Positions 27,701-39,345 of a stretch of 64,000 bases of DNA are shown here, one piece after another. The first letter of the stretch is position 1, and each line of letters begins with the position of its first letter. The stretch comes from Argentina anserina (lineage: Eukaryota > Streptophyta > Magnoliopsida > Rosales > Rosaceae), in NCBI RefSeq assembly GCF_933775445.1, contig NC_065872.1, positions 682,001-746,000 on the forward strand. The letters are read 5' to 3'. The notes beneath the pieces are model-generated. The model was not told the origin of the DNA. It saw nothing but the letters and a program-made list of their open reading frames with translations, and ran no database searches. The position numbers and the translations under genes were made by a program.

Positions 27701-30700
27701 TCAATTTCAAAAGGTTAAACAAAACAATGAAGTAATACCTGTAAGTTGCTTCTAGTAGCCAGCTTCAATAAATTGGAATTGTTTACCACATTTGAGCGCT
27801 TCCTTGTTAGTTCACCTTCATCAAGCAATGCATACAAAAGGAAAAAGTGCCGTCCGACTGCAAATTTGAGGAAAGCATCACCTAGTAGTTCAAGCCTTTC
27901 AAGAGAAAATCGTTCCTGGCACTTTTCTGTTGTGAGAGCTTCTAAAACCTAAAATGAAGAATCAAAGTTATCATGAATAATTGTTAGTGCAATGACAAAA
28001 CTAGATTGTGAAGTTTCGTCAGTGAATAATTTGTCAATAAAATCAGCACAATATCATGGAGAACAGTCTTACTCTCTGTGCAGTAACCTCAGCTCCTTCA
28101 GGGAATGAAGTGCATAATACATGCTTTAGTTCGATGGCAACAAGCAAGTTTTCCAGACGGTGCATGATTGATGGTAACAGAGATACTGAACTCCCAATAT
28201 CTTTTGAAAATCCAATTACCTTCAGCTCACAGAGCTCAGGAGGCAGATATATAAAATACTCATCTAGTTGCTGCACTTCTGTTTTATATGACATGGAAAC
28301 TTAACATATTAATGACTTGGGAGGCAAGAGTTCAGATGCATGAAAAGTTCAGATGAGTTCAAATTCAAACAAAAGGTTCTTCAAGACTTCAACATAAGGG
28401 ACATTGTCAGAAGGAAAAAAGAAGAGACTGAAAGTAGTGGTACAAGCTGGGCCGGAAACGGAGTGACTTCTGGCTACTGGATCAAACACATACGTTCTAT
28501 AATAGCAATTAGACACAATAACCATTTTGCTTCAAATAACCTAAACAACATATGGGCCTTGAAGATATTTTTTGCTGTTGTCATTTTGCTATTATTCTAT
28601 AGATAGCCTAACGTCTTTGCTTCATTGCTTATGGAAAACAAAACGGGGAAGCAAAACTAATTATTAGATTGCCATAAATCATGGGTTTCACTAAATTATT
28701 AAACCTTATTTATAAGCAGAATATGTATGCATGTGTTGATGCGAGTTTACCCCAAGTTATGTGCAGTCTGAAAAATAAGACCCACAATTATAATAAAGTC
28801 CAACTTAGAAATTACCTGAAACTTCTTGCCTACGAGTGTGTAGCAAGTTGTGCAGAGAGAAAACTGGTTTTGCACACAGAAGAGGTTGCTCAGGGTATAC
28901 AAGCAAAATTTCAAACCTGCTCACAACAAATACAGAAAACGAAATTCCATGATGAATGAGAATGGATAACAATTATTATCCACTAGGGATAGACCCATTC
29001 TCTGCATATATGTTCAATACATGTTAATAAAAGAAAACTGATTTACTGATATTGATGGAATAATAGTACATAGGGAGCAAGGAATAAATTACTTTTTACT
29101 AAGATGATCCACGTAGGTTATAGCGTCCGGGTTTTCTTTGTATTGGCTGTACGCATTTCTTTCTCCACAAACATTGGTGATGAAGTAAAATGTCTTCTTG
29201 TATGGGACATACACTACACTATTCTCAACTTCACTGATGCTTCTATAACCAGATGCAAGTCGAATACCCATAGATATAATATTACTGTCTATTACGCCTC
29301 CCGGACCACTGAATACTGGAGAGGATAAACATTTTCTGATAATGCCCCAATCTATGCTGATCTTATCATTTTCACCCAAAAATACAGGAAGCAATAGGTA
29401 GAAGGTTGATGAGCTCGATCTGCTAAAATCATACTTTCCCAATGGAACAAATTCAGAAACAAATTCTGCTCGGTCCAGAATGAACTTAAGGAACATTTCT
29501 TGGAAGTTCTGAGCCAGCAAGATCTGCAAACAAAGTTTTTGGTACACTGAGAGACACTCAATCACAATTAATTGAATATCGAAACAACTGTCTTAATTCT
29601 TACCTCATCATTGACAAATTCTGCACATCCAGATGGAACCAACTTGGTCATTACGGATCTACCATGAGCGAGATGAAGATCAAGTTCCATCGTTTCGGCC
29701 TCTGCTGGAAGAGGTGCCTTGAGAAATAAACCAAAACTTCTATAGATTCTATCATTAGGTTCAGGATCAAATTTTATATAGTAAGAGCGGAGGGTGACAA
29801 GACTCTCCAATTTATTCCATGACTCTTTTAGGACAGCAGGAACCCGCATTTCATGTAGTTCCCCTCGCGAGTCTTCACCTGCAATAAAAAGAGTTGAATG
29901 AGTTCTTACGAATAATAAGAATAAGAACAAGGGATACCAAAGTCTCTATAGTGAGTTGTCAGTTTCAACCATCTGTGGTTTCAGAATCAGAAGAGTCTAG
30001 CAAACACTCCTCCACATCCGCATTGTCTTGCAGTGGCAAGAGGTAGTCACTTAAGGCACCCAATTTATGCAATTCTTCGATAGCTTTTAGACAAGCATTT
30101 CTTTTGGCATCTTCCATTGAAGGTCGTGGTGCACTGACAATTTGATGCATTGGAGCATTGGAAGGTAATATTATATGGCAAATAGTTCCCTCTACATCAC
30201 TAAGAAAATAGAATTCTGGACTGGGGACATAGTACCTGCAGTAAAAAGCATCTAGACTCAACACATAAACTATGAAACTTTTATATAGCTATGCATGCTA
30301 ATGAAGTTATACCTTTAAAATAAAGGAATATAAAAACAAAACAAAACAAAAAAGGGATTTCAAACAGGGGCATACTCATCATGTGGAAGCTTCGAACAAT
30401 ACTGGTGTAACAATGAGATGCTATAACCCGAAGTGATGGAAGCTCCAGAAGAAGCAACTATATATGTTTGTTCCTCCGGACTAACAAAAGTCTCACTGGA
30501 TGTTCTGAAAGCAACTTCCATATTCATTCGATTTTCATCTTTTCTAAAGGTTTCTATTAGATCCAACTCTTTCTGACTACCACTGCAGCATAAGCAGAAC
30601 TGGTTACTGACTGGGAGAAAGAATATGAATCTAGCAAATGAGATAGGATAAAACCAATATGTTTCAGAGAAGCACCTGTTTACCAAAAATACATATTCAG

Positions 30701-33700
30701 ACTGAGGCATCCGTGCACGACCTCTTGACTGTATAAAGCTAGCAACAGTTTCTGGAAGATCAAATCGTATCACAAGGCTGCAAGTCTGAATATCTAGTCC
30801 CTCTTCACCAACTTTAGTTGCAACCAATAGATTCAACTGCGAAAGCATTAAACTAGAGGAATTAGTATCCAGAGTTCCAGACTCCGTCCACAGAAGATGG
30901 CATCTTGCATAAATATGTTACCAATTATTTATAGAACACATGTGTGAATGAGGTGCTATACTATTTTTATACTGGAATTCTGTCCTCCAAGGTGCCTTGC
31001 ACATAGCCAAATCAAATTTCGGCAGCACTGGTAGGTGTCAAAACTTCACTATATTCAACTACACCTCAATGCAATTTGAAGAAGAATACATACACGTATC
31101 TTTTAAAATATATATATACACACACACACACACACAATTAAGCTATTATCAGATTGATTGTTCAACACCCATACAATTAATCCAATCCTGACACCCATCA
31201 ATACCAGACTTCACACAAAGCTTATCTCACTTGTGATAGTGGTTCATCATTGCACTTATATGGAAGAAAACAGCTTATTCATTACCTCTCCGGACCGAAA
31301 CTTATCAAGAGTGATCTGCATCGTTTTCCTTGACATACTCTTCAGTTTAGAGTGGACTCCTACAAGAAAATCGTTCTTCCAGGAAGCTAGATTCTTAAGG
31401 TTTTGTAGTATGTAGGACAAGGATCTTGCAGTAACAATCCTATTGACAAAAATTATGCATTTCATATTCTGTTGCAACCTGAAACAAACAAATCCTTTTG
31501 AGCATAATTGTAATACATAAGTCAGTGATCTCAGGCAACAGATGCACAGTGGTAAGAGTAAATGGTTAATTAAAAACAAAAGAATGGCAAAGAAGTCAAA
31601 ATCTTATCATATGAGAAATGAACATAGCTTTAAAAAAAAAAGTTTTAAACCTTTGGTACCAAGTGCATTAGTGCAGGCTTCTAATAAGTGTTTTATTGGT
31701 TCAATAGTTTTCATGTGATGTATACATCTATAATATAAAATGATGGTTAGAGAAAATAGAGATGAACCCACAAATACCAACCTGAAGGATGAAAGGATCC
31801 CAATCAGACGTAAGACCTTACTTGACAAAAATGGCTCCTTTAAGATATCTATACAAGATAGACCCGATATGACAGCATCTATAAACATTAAATAAACTCC
31901 CATCAATAATAGTCATCGACAAAACATCAACAATCCGAATATAAACTATTAGTATAATGCCGATAATAAAAAGCACCAATCTGCTAATAATATTTTATTT
32001 AAATGGAAACATACTAGAATACCTTTCATATAGTCACCACGAATGATGTCAGAAGCCTGAGCCAGATATTCAGCACACACAGCATCAGCACTATAATCTC
32101 GCTCTGCCTCTGTACCATTATTGCCTTCCTCTATTAATTCATTCCGTTCAATGTGATCGCCACTCAAAAGAATGTTTTTAGCCTTAGAAGAGAGAAGGAA
32201 AGAAAAGGAAAACAAAGGTCAATTTTTTAAATAAGAAATTTAATTGAGCAACCGGAGCTAAACCAAGGAAGACTCCGTTTTCTATTTTGAACAACCAAGT
32301 AATTAAAAAGACCCTAGACACAACTAAGCATTATAAATACTTTTTAATGCAATACGAGATAGATAGAGAAAGAGAATTGCGTAAAAGGAATCCAGAAAAT
32401 ATCAAAGCTAGAAAAGTAAACAATTTTTCATCTGTGAATAAAACGTACTCATTTAAGGGAAATACAAATATCACAAATTAGAAACCACTGAACAGATGAG
32501 TTAGATTTTCTTACTTGTAATGCCCCCCAGAGGCCAAGATTTTCCAAGCAAAACATTATACTGTCATGCACTCTGTTTAACGTTTTCTTTGTACTCCTTA
32601 TACTTTGGTAGTCACTGGTCTTCTTACTAAGTTCCGCTATACACTGCCATCATATATAGGAAAAAACCATGATAAGAATTATAAGACTTGATAACAAGAA
32701 ATAGGAAGTTAAAGCCTGTCTTGAACCAATAAATGACAAAACTACATACCTGGCGTTTCACTTGCTCAAGTTTACTATAAAAAGTCATTAAGAGGCTGGA
32801 TGTGCCACTGACAACAGGACCATAACTATGTACATATATAACGGGAGAAACAACAGAACAATACAATTCTGTCTTGTCTTCAACCGAACAAACCTACAAA
32901 GGGTGGGTGAAAGTATGTTTAGATATGGAAATTACAAGCATTTAGATTGTACAGCAGCATAGTGCACCATAATTTGTAATAAAATTAATAAAGCCCAAAA
33001 CAGAAGGAAGGACTTTATATGGCAAGGATCATATGAAAAACATTGTATGTCAAACAAGGTATCTTTAACAGGTCTTTGTAAACCAGATGGGTTATTTATG
33101 AGACGCAATTGCAATGTTAAGTTTACCTTGACGAAAATTATGTAAAAAATCACACACACACACACACACACATATACATATATCAAAGTGAAAATCTCTG
33201 CAACCCACCTTAGCATCAAGTAAAATTTCAAGACTATTGATACTCTTTGATAAATTGGCTTGACTAGAAGTGCCTGAAATAGTAAAGCATAAATGTATGA
33301 ATTAGGAAATGAAATGAGAAACAAGTCATTGACATTCTAACATGCAGAATAATGACTATGAAACAAACAATTTGACTAAAGTGCAAAGGAAAACCATCAA
33401 CCAGCACGGCACTAGTCCAAGAATTATGCCATTAGTAAAATATAAATAGTAACAAATAATAAACCACATTATTTTCCTTAAAAGATAGAAGGGATTCAGG
33501 ACAACCTTTACAACATGTTTCATTCTAAAACTTTAGGATATCTATAATTTGCAATATTTCTAGAATAACAGTAGCAAGCTCATAAGCATGACTGAAATAA
33601 TTATGCACCAAAGATATATACAACATGAATTGTGAAGAAACTTTACTTTTACCCACAACTGGAGATGCGGTCATGCCAAATATACGAGGAAGTTTTGTGA

Positions 33701-35862
33701 CATCACTCTTGCAGTACTGTAGACAGAATAATCAAGTTAACTTGTGTCAGCATCAACACAAACTTATACATAAGAAACATATACAAGAAGTGCAAGTGTT
33801 TGAGAGTTCTTTACTCGCATAATTTCTGCATATGGATGGTTGCTTGTAATTTGAGCATGATGGCACTCATCAAAAATTAGCAATGCAATTAACTCCGTCT
33901 TAATCATACGGTGGTATAGGTTACGCAGCAATATTTGAGGAGTCATAACAAGAACCTGCATAAAACATCAGCAAAAGATGCAAATAAAATTCAAATTGAT
34001 GAAGCATGAGAGAACTGTATCTTTCCCTCTCCGTTTTTTTTTTTTAAGAAACAAAACATTTTGAAATCTGCATCAGAGTTGATAAACAAAAATATTATTT
34101 GTTTTTACAAGGCTAGATGTCCACATCTTTTTACTGATTTTCCAAAAATAAGATGGCGCAAAAACAACCCAGAATTTGAACCTAAATCATTTAAAGGAAA
34201 ATCCACAACTAAACTAATTACCTCATATTGTTCAATCTCTTTTTCCCAGTCTTGATGAGTTTTCAATTGCTTAGAGCTTCCACAATAGGTCCCAACCTTC
34301 AAATCAAGGGAATCTTCGATAACTCTCGCTTGCTACCAAATCGAAGAAATTCAGATTAAAGCCATGTCATGACCAAAATCAAACTAAACATATTTTCAGA
34401 CGAACATTGTAATTTGAACCAAGAAAATGAAGGACAGTCAATTTTTTCATGCACAAACATAAACTCCTTAACGTTCAAATATCTGACACCCAGATTGAAC
34501 AACCATATTAGGATTAGCATTTTCAGCATTCACACTCAAAGATAGAAACTGTAACAGCTTAATTATTCAGACAGCAAGTAGTTTTGTGTATGTGCATATT
34601 GTGTGAGAGTATCATAAAAATTAATTCCATCTTTGCAGTCAGGACTATAGATAGTGATTATCAGTCAATGCATGTTTATCAAGATAATAATGAGAAGAAC
34701 TTTAACTAAACTGTTGAGGTCTTCACACACAACTGAGCCTCATTAGAGCTTTGAACTAATGCAAATTCTCAATAGTTCAGTATACCCATACACGTGAGAA
34801 GATTGAATCTTCTACCTTTCTGTATGCTTCTTTTTGGTGAGAGATATTGAAGACACTAAGATTTTTGGTCCATTAATCTCGTTTACACATAGATTGAACA
34901 CCTTTGATTTCTAACTAGCCCAGAAGCAAATTAAGTGACTTAAAACCTAGCAGGATCTCGAATTTAGAGACCAGTCTCTGGGTTGAAAATGAATAACTAA
35001 ACACCAAAACGGCAAAACCTGAGTATGCAATTCAGTCAGTCCATTCCCCACAAGACTCAAGGCCTAAAAATACATTGTTGTAGGATTTGCAAAGCTACAA
35101 ACTAACTTCTAACTCAAACTTAAAAGATCACCAGAAACTGTAACATACTTGTCAACTTCCAAATCATAGAAAAATGCACATCACCTGTTGAACAAGTGCA
35201 ACCGTAGGTGCAAGAAACACACAAATGTTCTTCTGAGGTCTCAGTATCAAGTGGCGCAGCTCATACATAAGCAGCACAGCTATGTGGGTCTTTCCACAAC
35301 CAGTTTCCAGATACACAATTATGTTCTCCTCCAAAGCTTTCTGACACAGCTCCAATTGGTACCTTTGAAACCCACACACAAAAACCAATAATCAGAACAG
35401 AAAAGACTCCACCTTTACTTCATTTATTTTACTTAAACTCCCAAATGAACCTCAAAACCTGCCATTTTTACACTCAAAAAATATAAAAGACTCCACCTTT
35501 ACTCCAATTTTATCACTCAAATCTCCAAATGAACATAAGGTGGAGTATTTTACTTCATTTTCATTACTTAAAAATTCCAAATGAACCTAAGAACCCACAA
35601 TTTTTCCACTAAACAAACATAAAGACTCCACCTTTACTTCATTTTCTCCACAATTTCACAGAGACAAAACCCAGAACAGGTGGTGTGTACATAAAGAATC
35701 AACCTTTACATCAAAATTATCACCCCAAAAACCACAATGCAGTTAAAAAACCAACAACCAAACTTACCTCCGGGCAACTCTCCTCGGATCCTTCTCCGGC
35801 CTCGGAGCTCCATGACCCGACTCCACAACCTCCCTCTCAGTTGTGGAAGGCGCGTCGTCCAT
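24737..35862 (-). CDS. DCL4: Dicer-like protein 4
   Basis: Twenty-five coding exons (35862-35768, 35362-35185, 34332-34222, 33955-33815, 33716-33647, 33273-33209, 32893-32750, 32643-32515, 32182-32023, 31878-31782, 31478-31286, 30836-30676, 30582-30376, 30235-29970, 29878-29604, 29523-29093, 28916-28816, 28278-28073, 27948-27739, 27187-26723, 26631-26359, 26192-25866, 25670-25349, 25269-25155, 24911-24737) join to 1638 aa. DCL4 cuts long dsRNA into 21-nt siRNAs for ta-siRNA and antiviral silencing. Domains in order: DExD helicase with ETGCGKT (51-57) and DECH (157-160); helicase C with QSRGRARM (about 497); Dicer-dimer/DUF283 (about 590-670); PAZ (about 765-930); RNase IIIa ERLELLGDA (1027); RNase IIIb [11 protein letters not shown] (1236); two dsRNA-binding domains. 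The sequence matches DCL4 rather than DCL2, for example in the [16 protein letters not shown] start. Catalytic residues look intact. The N-terminus is shorter than in Arabidopsis. Confidence 0.97.
27393..27600. repeat. Degenerate ~80-bp direct repeats in DCL4 intron 19
   Basis: Three imperfect units share GGAGGT(A/T)GCATGTTTG(T/G)CACC and GGAA(A/C)CCCTTGATAAACAT-type blocks. The third unit keeps only the second block. It is intronic and non-coding. Confidence 0.6.
31119..31136. repeat. (CA)n microsatellite in DCL4 intron 11
   Basis: Nine CA units following a TA run. Confidence 0.85.
33151..33172. repeat. (CA)n microsatellite in DCL4 intron 6
   Basis: Eleven CA units in the intron just upstream of exon 7. 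Confidence 0.85.
35401..35650. repeat. Degenerate direct repeats in DCL4 intron 1
   Basis: The block AGACTCCACCTTTACTTCAT recurs near 35404, 35490 (diverged) and 35623. It alternates with TCCAAATGAACCT-like blocks near 35440, 35525 and 35575, and one partly inverted GGTGGAG copy lies at about 35540. This is a decayed local tandem expansion close to the start of the gene. Confidence 0.6.
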
Positions 35863-36099
35863 GCTCCTCCGCTGTTGCAACTGAGCTCCCTACTCTCAGT
35901 GACGGTGGCTCTGATTCTCTGATGACAAGAGCAAAGAATTTTGGGTGGGTTCCACAGTTGTGGAATAACATGAAGAATAACACTTTATGTTTTGTTGTTT
36001 GTGTTTTTATGGAGTTGACTGTTGACTCTTGCTAATATAAAGACTTAAAAGACTTGAGAGTTAAGAGTTAAGAGTTAAAAACATTCTTCTTCCTCTCCC
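35863..36099. promoter_or_regulatory. DCL4 5' leader and proximal promoter
   Basis: Non-coding sequence between the DCL4 start and the left end of an inverted-repeat element. An in-frame stop lies ten codons upstream of the chosen ATG. The direct repeat TTAAGAGTTAAGAGTTAA sits at its distal edge. Confidence 0.5.
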
Positions 36100-37283
36100 A
36101 ATTTCACTGAACGGTCACTCAATTATCGATCATTCTAATATTTAGTATCTCATATTTGAAAACTATCATATTGGTACCTCAAGACTTCATCGTAACCTAA
36201 TTTTGGTTCATTACGTCAACTAATATTGTTAGTGGCTTCATCTCACACCAATGTTCAAGGATATTTTCGTCATTTCATTTCATAACAAAATAAATTAACA
36301 TCATTCATTTACCATAACTATTACAAACAAATTAGTTAGTTGGTGAAGGGTAATCTTATCGGCATCGTATCGGTTAAGGGATAAAACGATATATCGGGAA
36401 TATATCGAGGATATATCGGATTTATTAAATTGCTTATTTTTAATTAAACTTATAATATTTATAAATTTATAATTCAATCGGTACCGAATAAACTAAGAAA
36501 ATAAAAATAGTTTAATCTTGGACAATATAAATACATGTAATGGCACCAAATAATAAAAAGATCTGTCTAAAAAGGATTGGTTGAACTCGAAATTCATCAT
36601 AAACTCTCTTGTTATTGAATTCAAACTCAAACTCAATATGAATATCATCCTTCTTATCTTCATCCTCATATTCCATTAGTTATATGAGCTATATTTCCCA
36701 AAACAATGTCATTTTAATAAAAATTAAATATAGGTAATAATTATATATATATTATGTGTGTGTAATGAAAAACAAATAAAAACTTTTCAAAAAAAAGAAA
36801 TTTTTTTAATTGGGCCAACCTAATTTTGACCCATATATCGGAGTTTGACTAATTAACCGTTGACCGATAAATGCAACCGATATGAGGATATTGTATCAGA
36901 TTGTAAATATCACCGATATATCAAATATTTAGAACATTGGTTACAATAAAATGCTCGAAAGCTATATTATAGGCATTTAAATGTTTCAAAAGCAAAAGAA
37001 AAATGTTAATTTATTTTGTTATGAAATGATATATATTAATCAACATTTTTTTAAATAGAAGTTGAAATTAGAGGAAAATGAAAGTTGAAATCGAAGGGTA
37101 ATAAAGTGACAACAATACCCTTGAAAACTGGTGTGAGATGTAGTCACCAACATTGTTAGTTGACGGAATGAACTAAAATTGAGCTAAGATTGAGACTTGA
37201 GGTACCAACGTGATAGTTTCCGAATATGAGGTACTAGATGTTAGAATGACCGATAATTAGAGTATTATTTAGTGAAATTTCCC
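36100..37283. mobile_element. Long terminal-inverted-repeat DNA element, non-autonomous
   Basis: Left arm (about 36100-36310) and right arm (about 37000-37283) are inverted copies. AATTTCACTGAACGGTCACT at the left pairs with the complement of the AGTGAAATTTCCC end at the right. Inner blocks such as CATTTCATAACAAAATAAAT pair with ATTTATTTTGTTATGAAATG-like sequence near 37005. The roughly 690-bp core has no transposase and is rich in CGATATATCG-like palindromic words, which may be a nested element. About 40 bp of near-identical sequence (AGAGTTAAGAGTTAAA...CTTCTTCCTCTCCC) flanks both ends (about 36058-36098 and 37284-37325). Class is probably Mutator-like, unproven. Confidence 0.8.
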
Positions 37284-37325
37284 AAAGAGTTAAGAGTTAA
37301 AGACTCTTTTTCTTCTTCCTCTCCC

Positions 37326-38884
37326 TGGTTTCCTGGCTTTTTTTAAAGAAAGCTTTAGGGGATTGATCAGTGAAAGTGTGAAATATGTGAAGAAAGGGAG
37401 TGAAAATTGAGTTGGCTTTGGATCTAATTTATATTGTGTAAGGACTGCAGGTATGAATTTAATTGCGAGTTTAAAAAGGAGACTCATAACAATATGCAAT
37501 GTATATGATTCTTATGTTATTTCCATCTACAAATTAAATGTTTACCAAATTCAGTTCTGGTTAGGTGATTCGATAACTATCTTTAATCCTACAAGGCACC
37601 TAACTTGCACATACACGAGGTTTATAATACAAGTACTTCGAGTTTATTAATTAGACGTGTCATTATTTCAAACAAGATTGGAAATATCAATCGTACTAGT
37701 GATCTATTTAACTATAATAAGACATGACATTAAGTCATTTACCTCCATACATAAGAATATGAGTCACATAATAATCGGTAATAAGTCATTTTGTATATAT
37801 GTAAGGACATCAATCGCGCCGATAATTGATTTAGTTTAAACACCAATAAAACATAAAAATAAAGATTGAACTTTTGCCATTAATAAGAAAAACAAGAGAT
37901 ATGGTAATAGCAACATTATAAAATGTATCTAAATTTTCACAATCACACGCCGGCGACGACATTTCTATTGTCGGAGCAACTGCATATGCATCCTAAAACG
38001 TCGTTACCATGAAGACGAAGGCCCAAAGAGAGTAAGTTTGAAGTTTATAGGCATCAGTCTCACCTGAAACTGTTGGTTCTTAGAATAGATCAAAAACCAG
38101 TCGGCGGCGGCTCCACTGGCAAGAAGAAGCTCTACGTAGAAGCTTGGACTCCGTACACCATCAAAAACTCCATCGCCGGCGCGTGATCGTCGAAAAAGCT
38201 TAGACGTCCACAATTCGCACTTTTAGGGAGTTGCGACGTCCGTCTCCGAACGGTTTCGTGTGTGTGTGTATATATATATACATATAAACATTTTTTTAGC
38301 TAGTGATCAAAGTCGTTTGACCATCGGAATTTTCAGTAAACCAAAAACACCACTAATATGCCATAAAGGATGACCAATTATTAAGATGCAAATGCCGAAA
38401 GTTGTTTACATATTTGAAATCACCTAAATTTTGTCACCGATCGTGCGTGGTCGCAACGAGGAAACTCATTTGGCAAAGCCCCCAGTTAATGGGGTTTTAT
38501 TATGTCAAAACGTTTTTTTTACCGTATGTACGAACGGTCAAACCATATTCAAAACAGACGAAATTTTTACAAGGTCCCTAAATATATATATCGATCACAT
38601 CTACTGGTGTCGATCAACAATATTTTGAAACTATAATTTATTTGTGACTTTTTTTAAATGTTTTCTAATAATTATTTTATTGTTTCAAACCCTTAAATAA
38701 AAGTATTATATATTTTTTCCTAATACAAACCCGCAAGGTCCAGCCCGTAAAAGCCCGACCCATAAAAGCCCTCAAGACCCGCTTTAGGTGGGCGGACTTG
38801 GATCTTTATATTTGTGAAAATACCCGACTCAGCCCGTTACTTATTTAAATATACTAAGACCCGGTCCGTTAACGAGCCCTAACT
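37326..38884. other. Repeat-rich intergenic DNA
   Basis: No intact gene. A minus-strand open stretch near 38213-38004 has coding-like texture and a possible GT donor, but I do not recognise it. The 38700-38880 stretch is rich in AGCCCG/GGCGG words, as in the ends of some hAT-type MITEs, and leads directly into the HemD-like fragment. Confidence 0.4.
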
Positions 38885-39139
38885 TTGGATGCGATTGTGT
38901 TTACTAGCACTGCGGAGGTGGAGGGGTTACTTAAGAGCTTTAAGGAGTTTGGGCTGAGCTGGGAGAGTGTCAAGAGTTTATGCCCAAAACTTGTTGTGGT
39001 GGCCCACGGGCCAGTAACGGCCGCCGGAGCCCGAATGCTTGGAGTCGGAGTGGATGTGGTGAGCTCTAAGTTTGGTAGTTTTCAAGGTGTTGTTGATTGT
39101 TTGCATGATGAGATTCTGAAACTTCAGATAATATGGTAG
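38885..39139 (+). pseudogene. HemD-like (uroporphyrinogen-III synthase family) C-terminal fragment
   Basis: An 84-codon open frame reads DAIVFTSTAEVEGLLKSF, then CPKLVVVAHGPVTAAGAR and SSKFGSFQGVVDCL, and matches the C-terminal half of HEM4-domain proteins. In that family this half helps bind the tetrapyrrole and ends the protein. The N-terminal half is missing, there is no promoter-like sequence, and repeat-type DNA abuts the 5' side. It is probably an intronless gene fragment, perhaps captured or retroposed. The frame itself is not broken, so recent origin or residual coding cannot be excluded. Confidence 0.65.
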
Positions 39140-39345
39140 CTTGGATTCCAAGCAAACTTTATAATGTAATGGGAGATGAATTACAGGGTACACAAACTTA
39201 TAGTATATATGGTACATATAGAAGCATAGCTATGAAACTAAACAAACTGACACTCTTATCAGATATAAGTATTGTGTTATAATCTAGATAAAAAATCATA
39301 GACCTGCTGCTTCAAAAGTTGGGTTTAGTTGGTTCTTTGTGAGGC

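Noticed and set aside
38004..38213. 69-codon minus-strand frame as a gene
   Set aside because: No ATG start and no recognisable family; at most a decayed exon.
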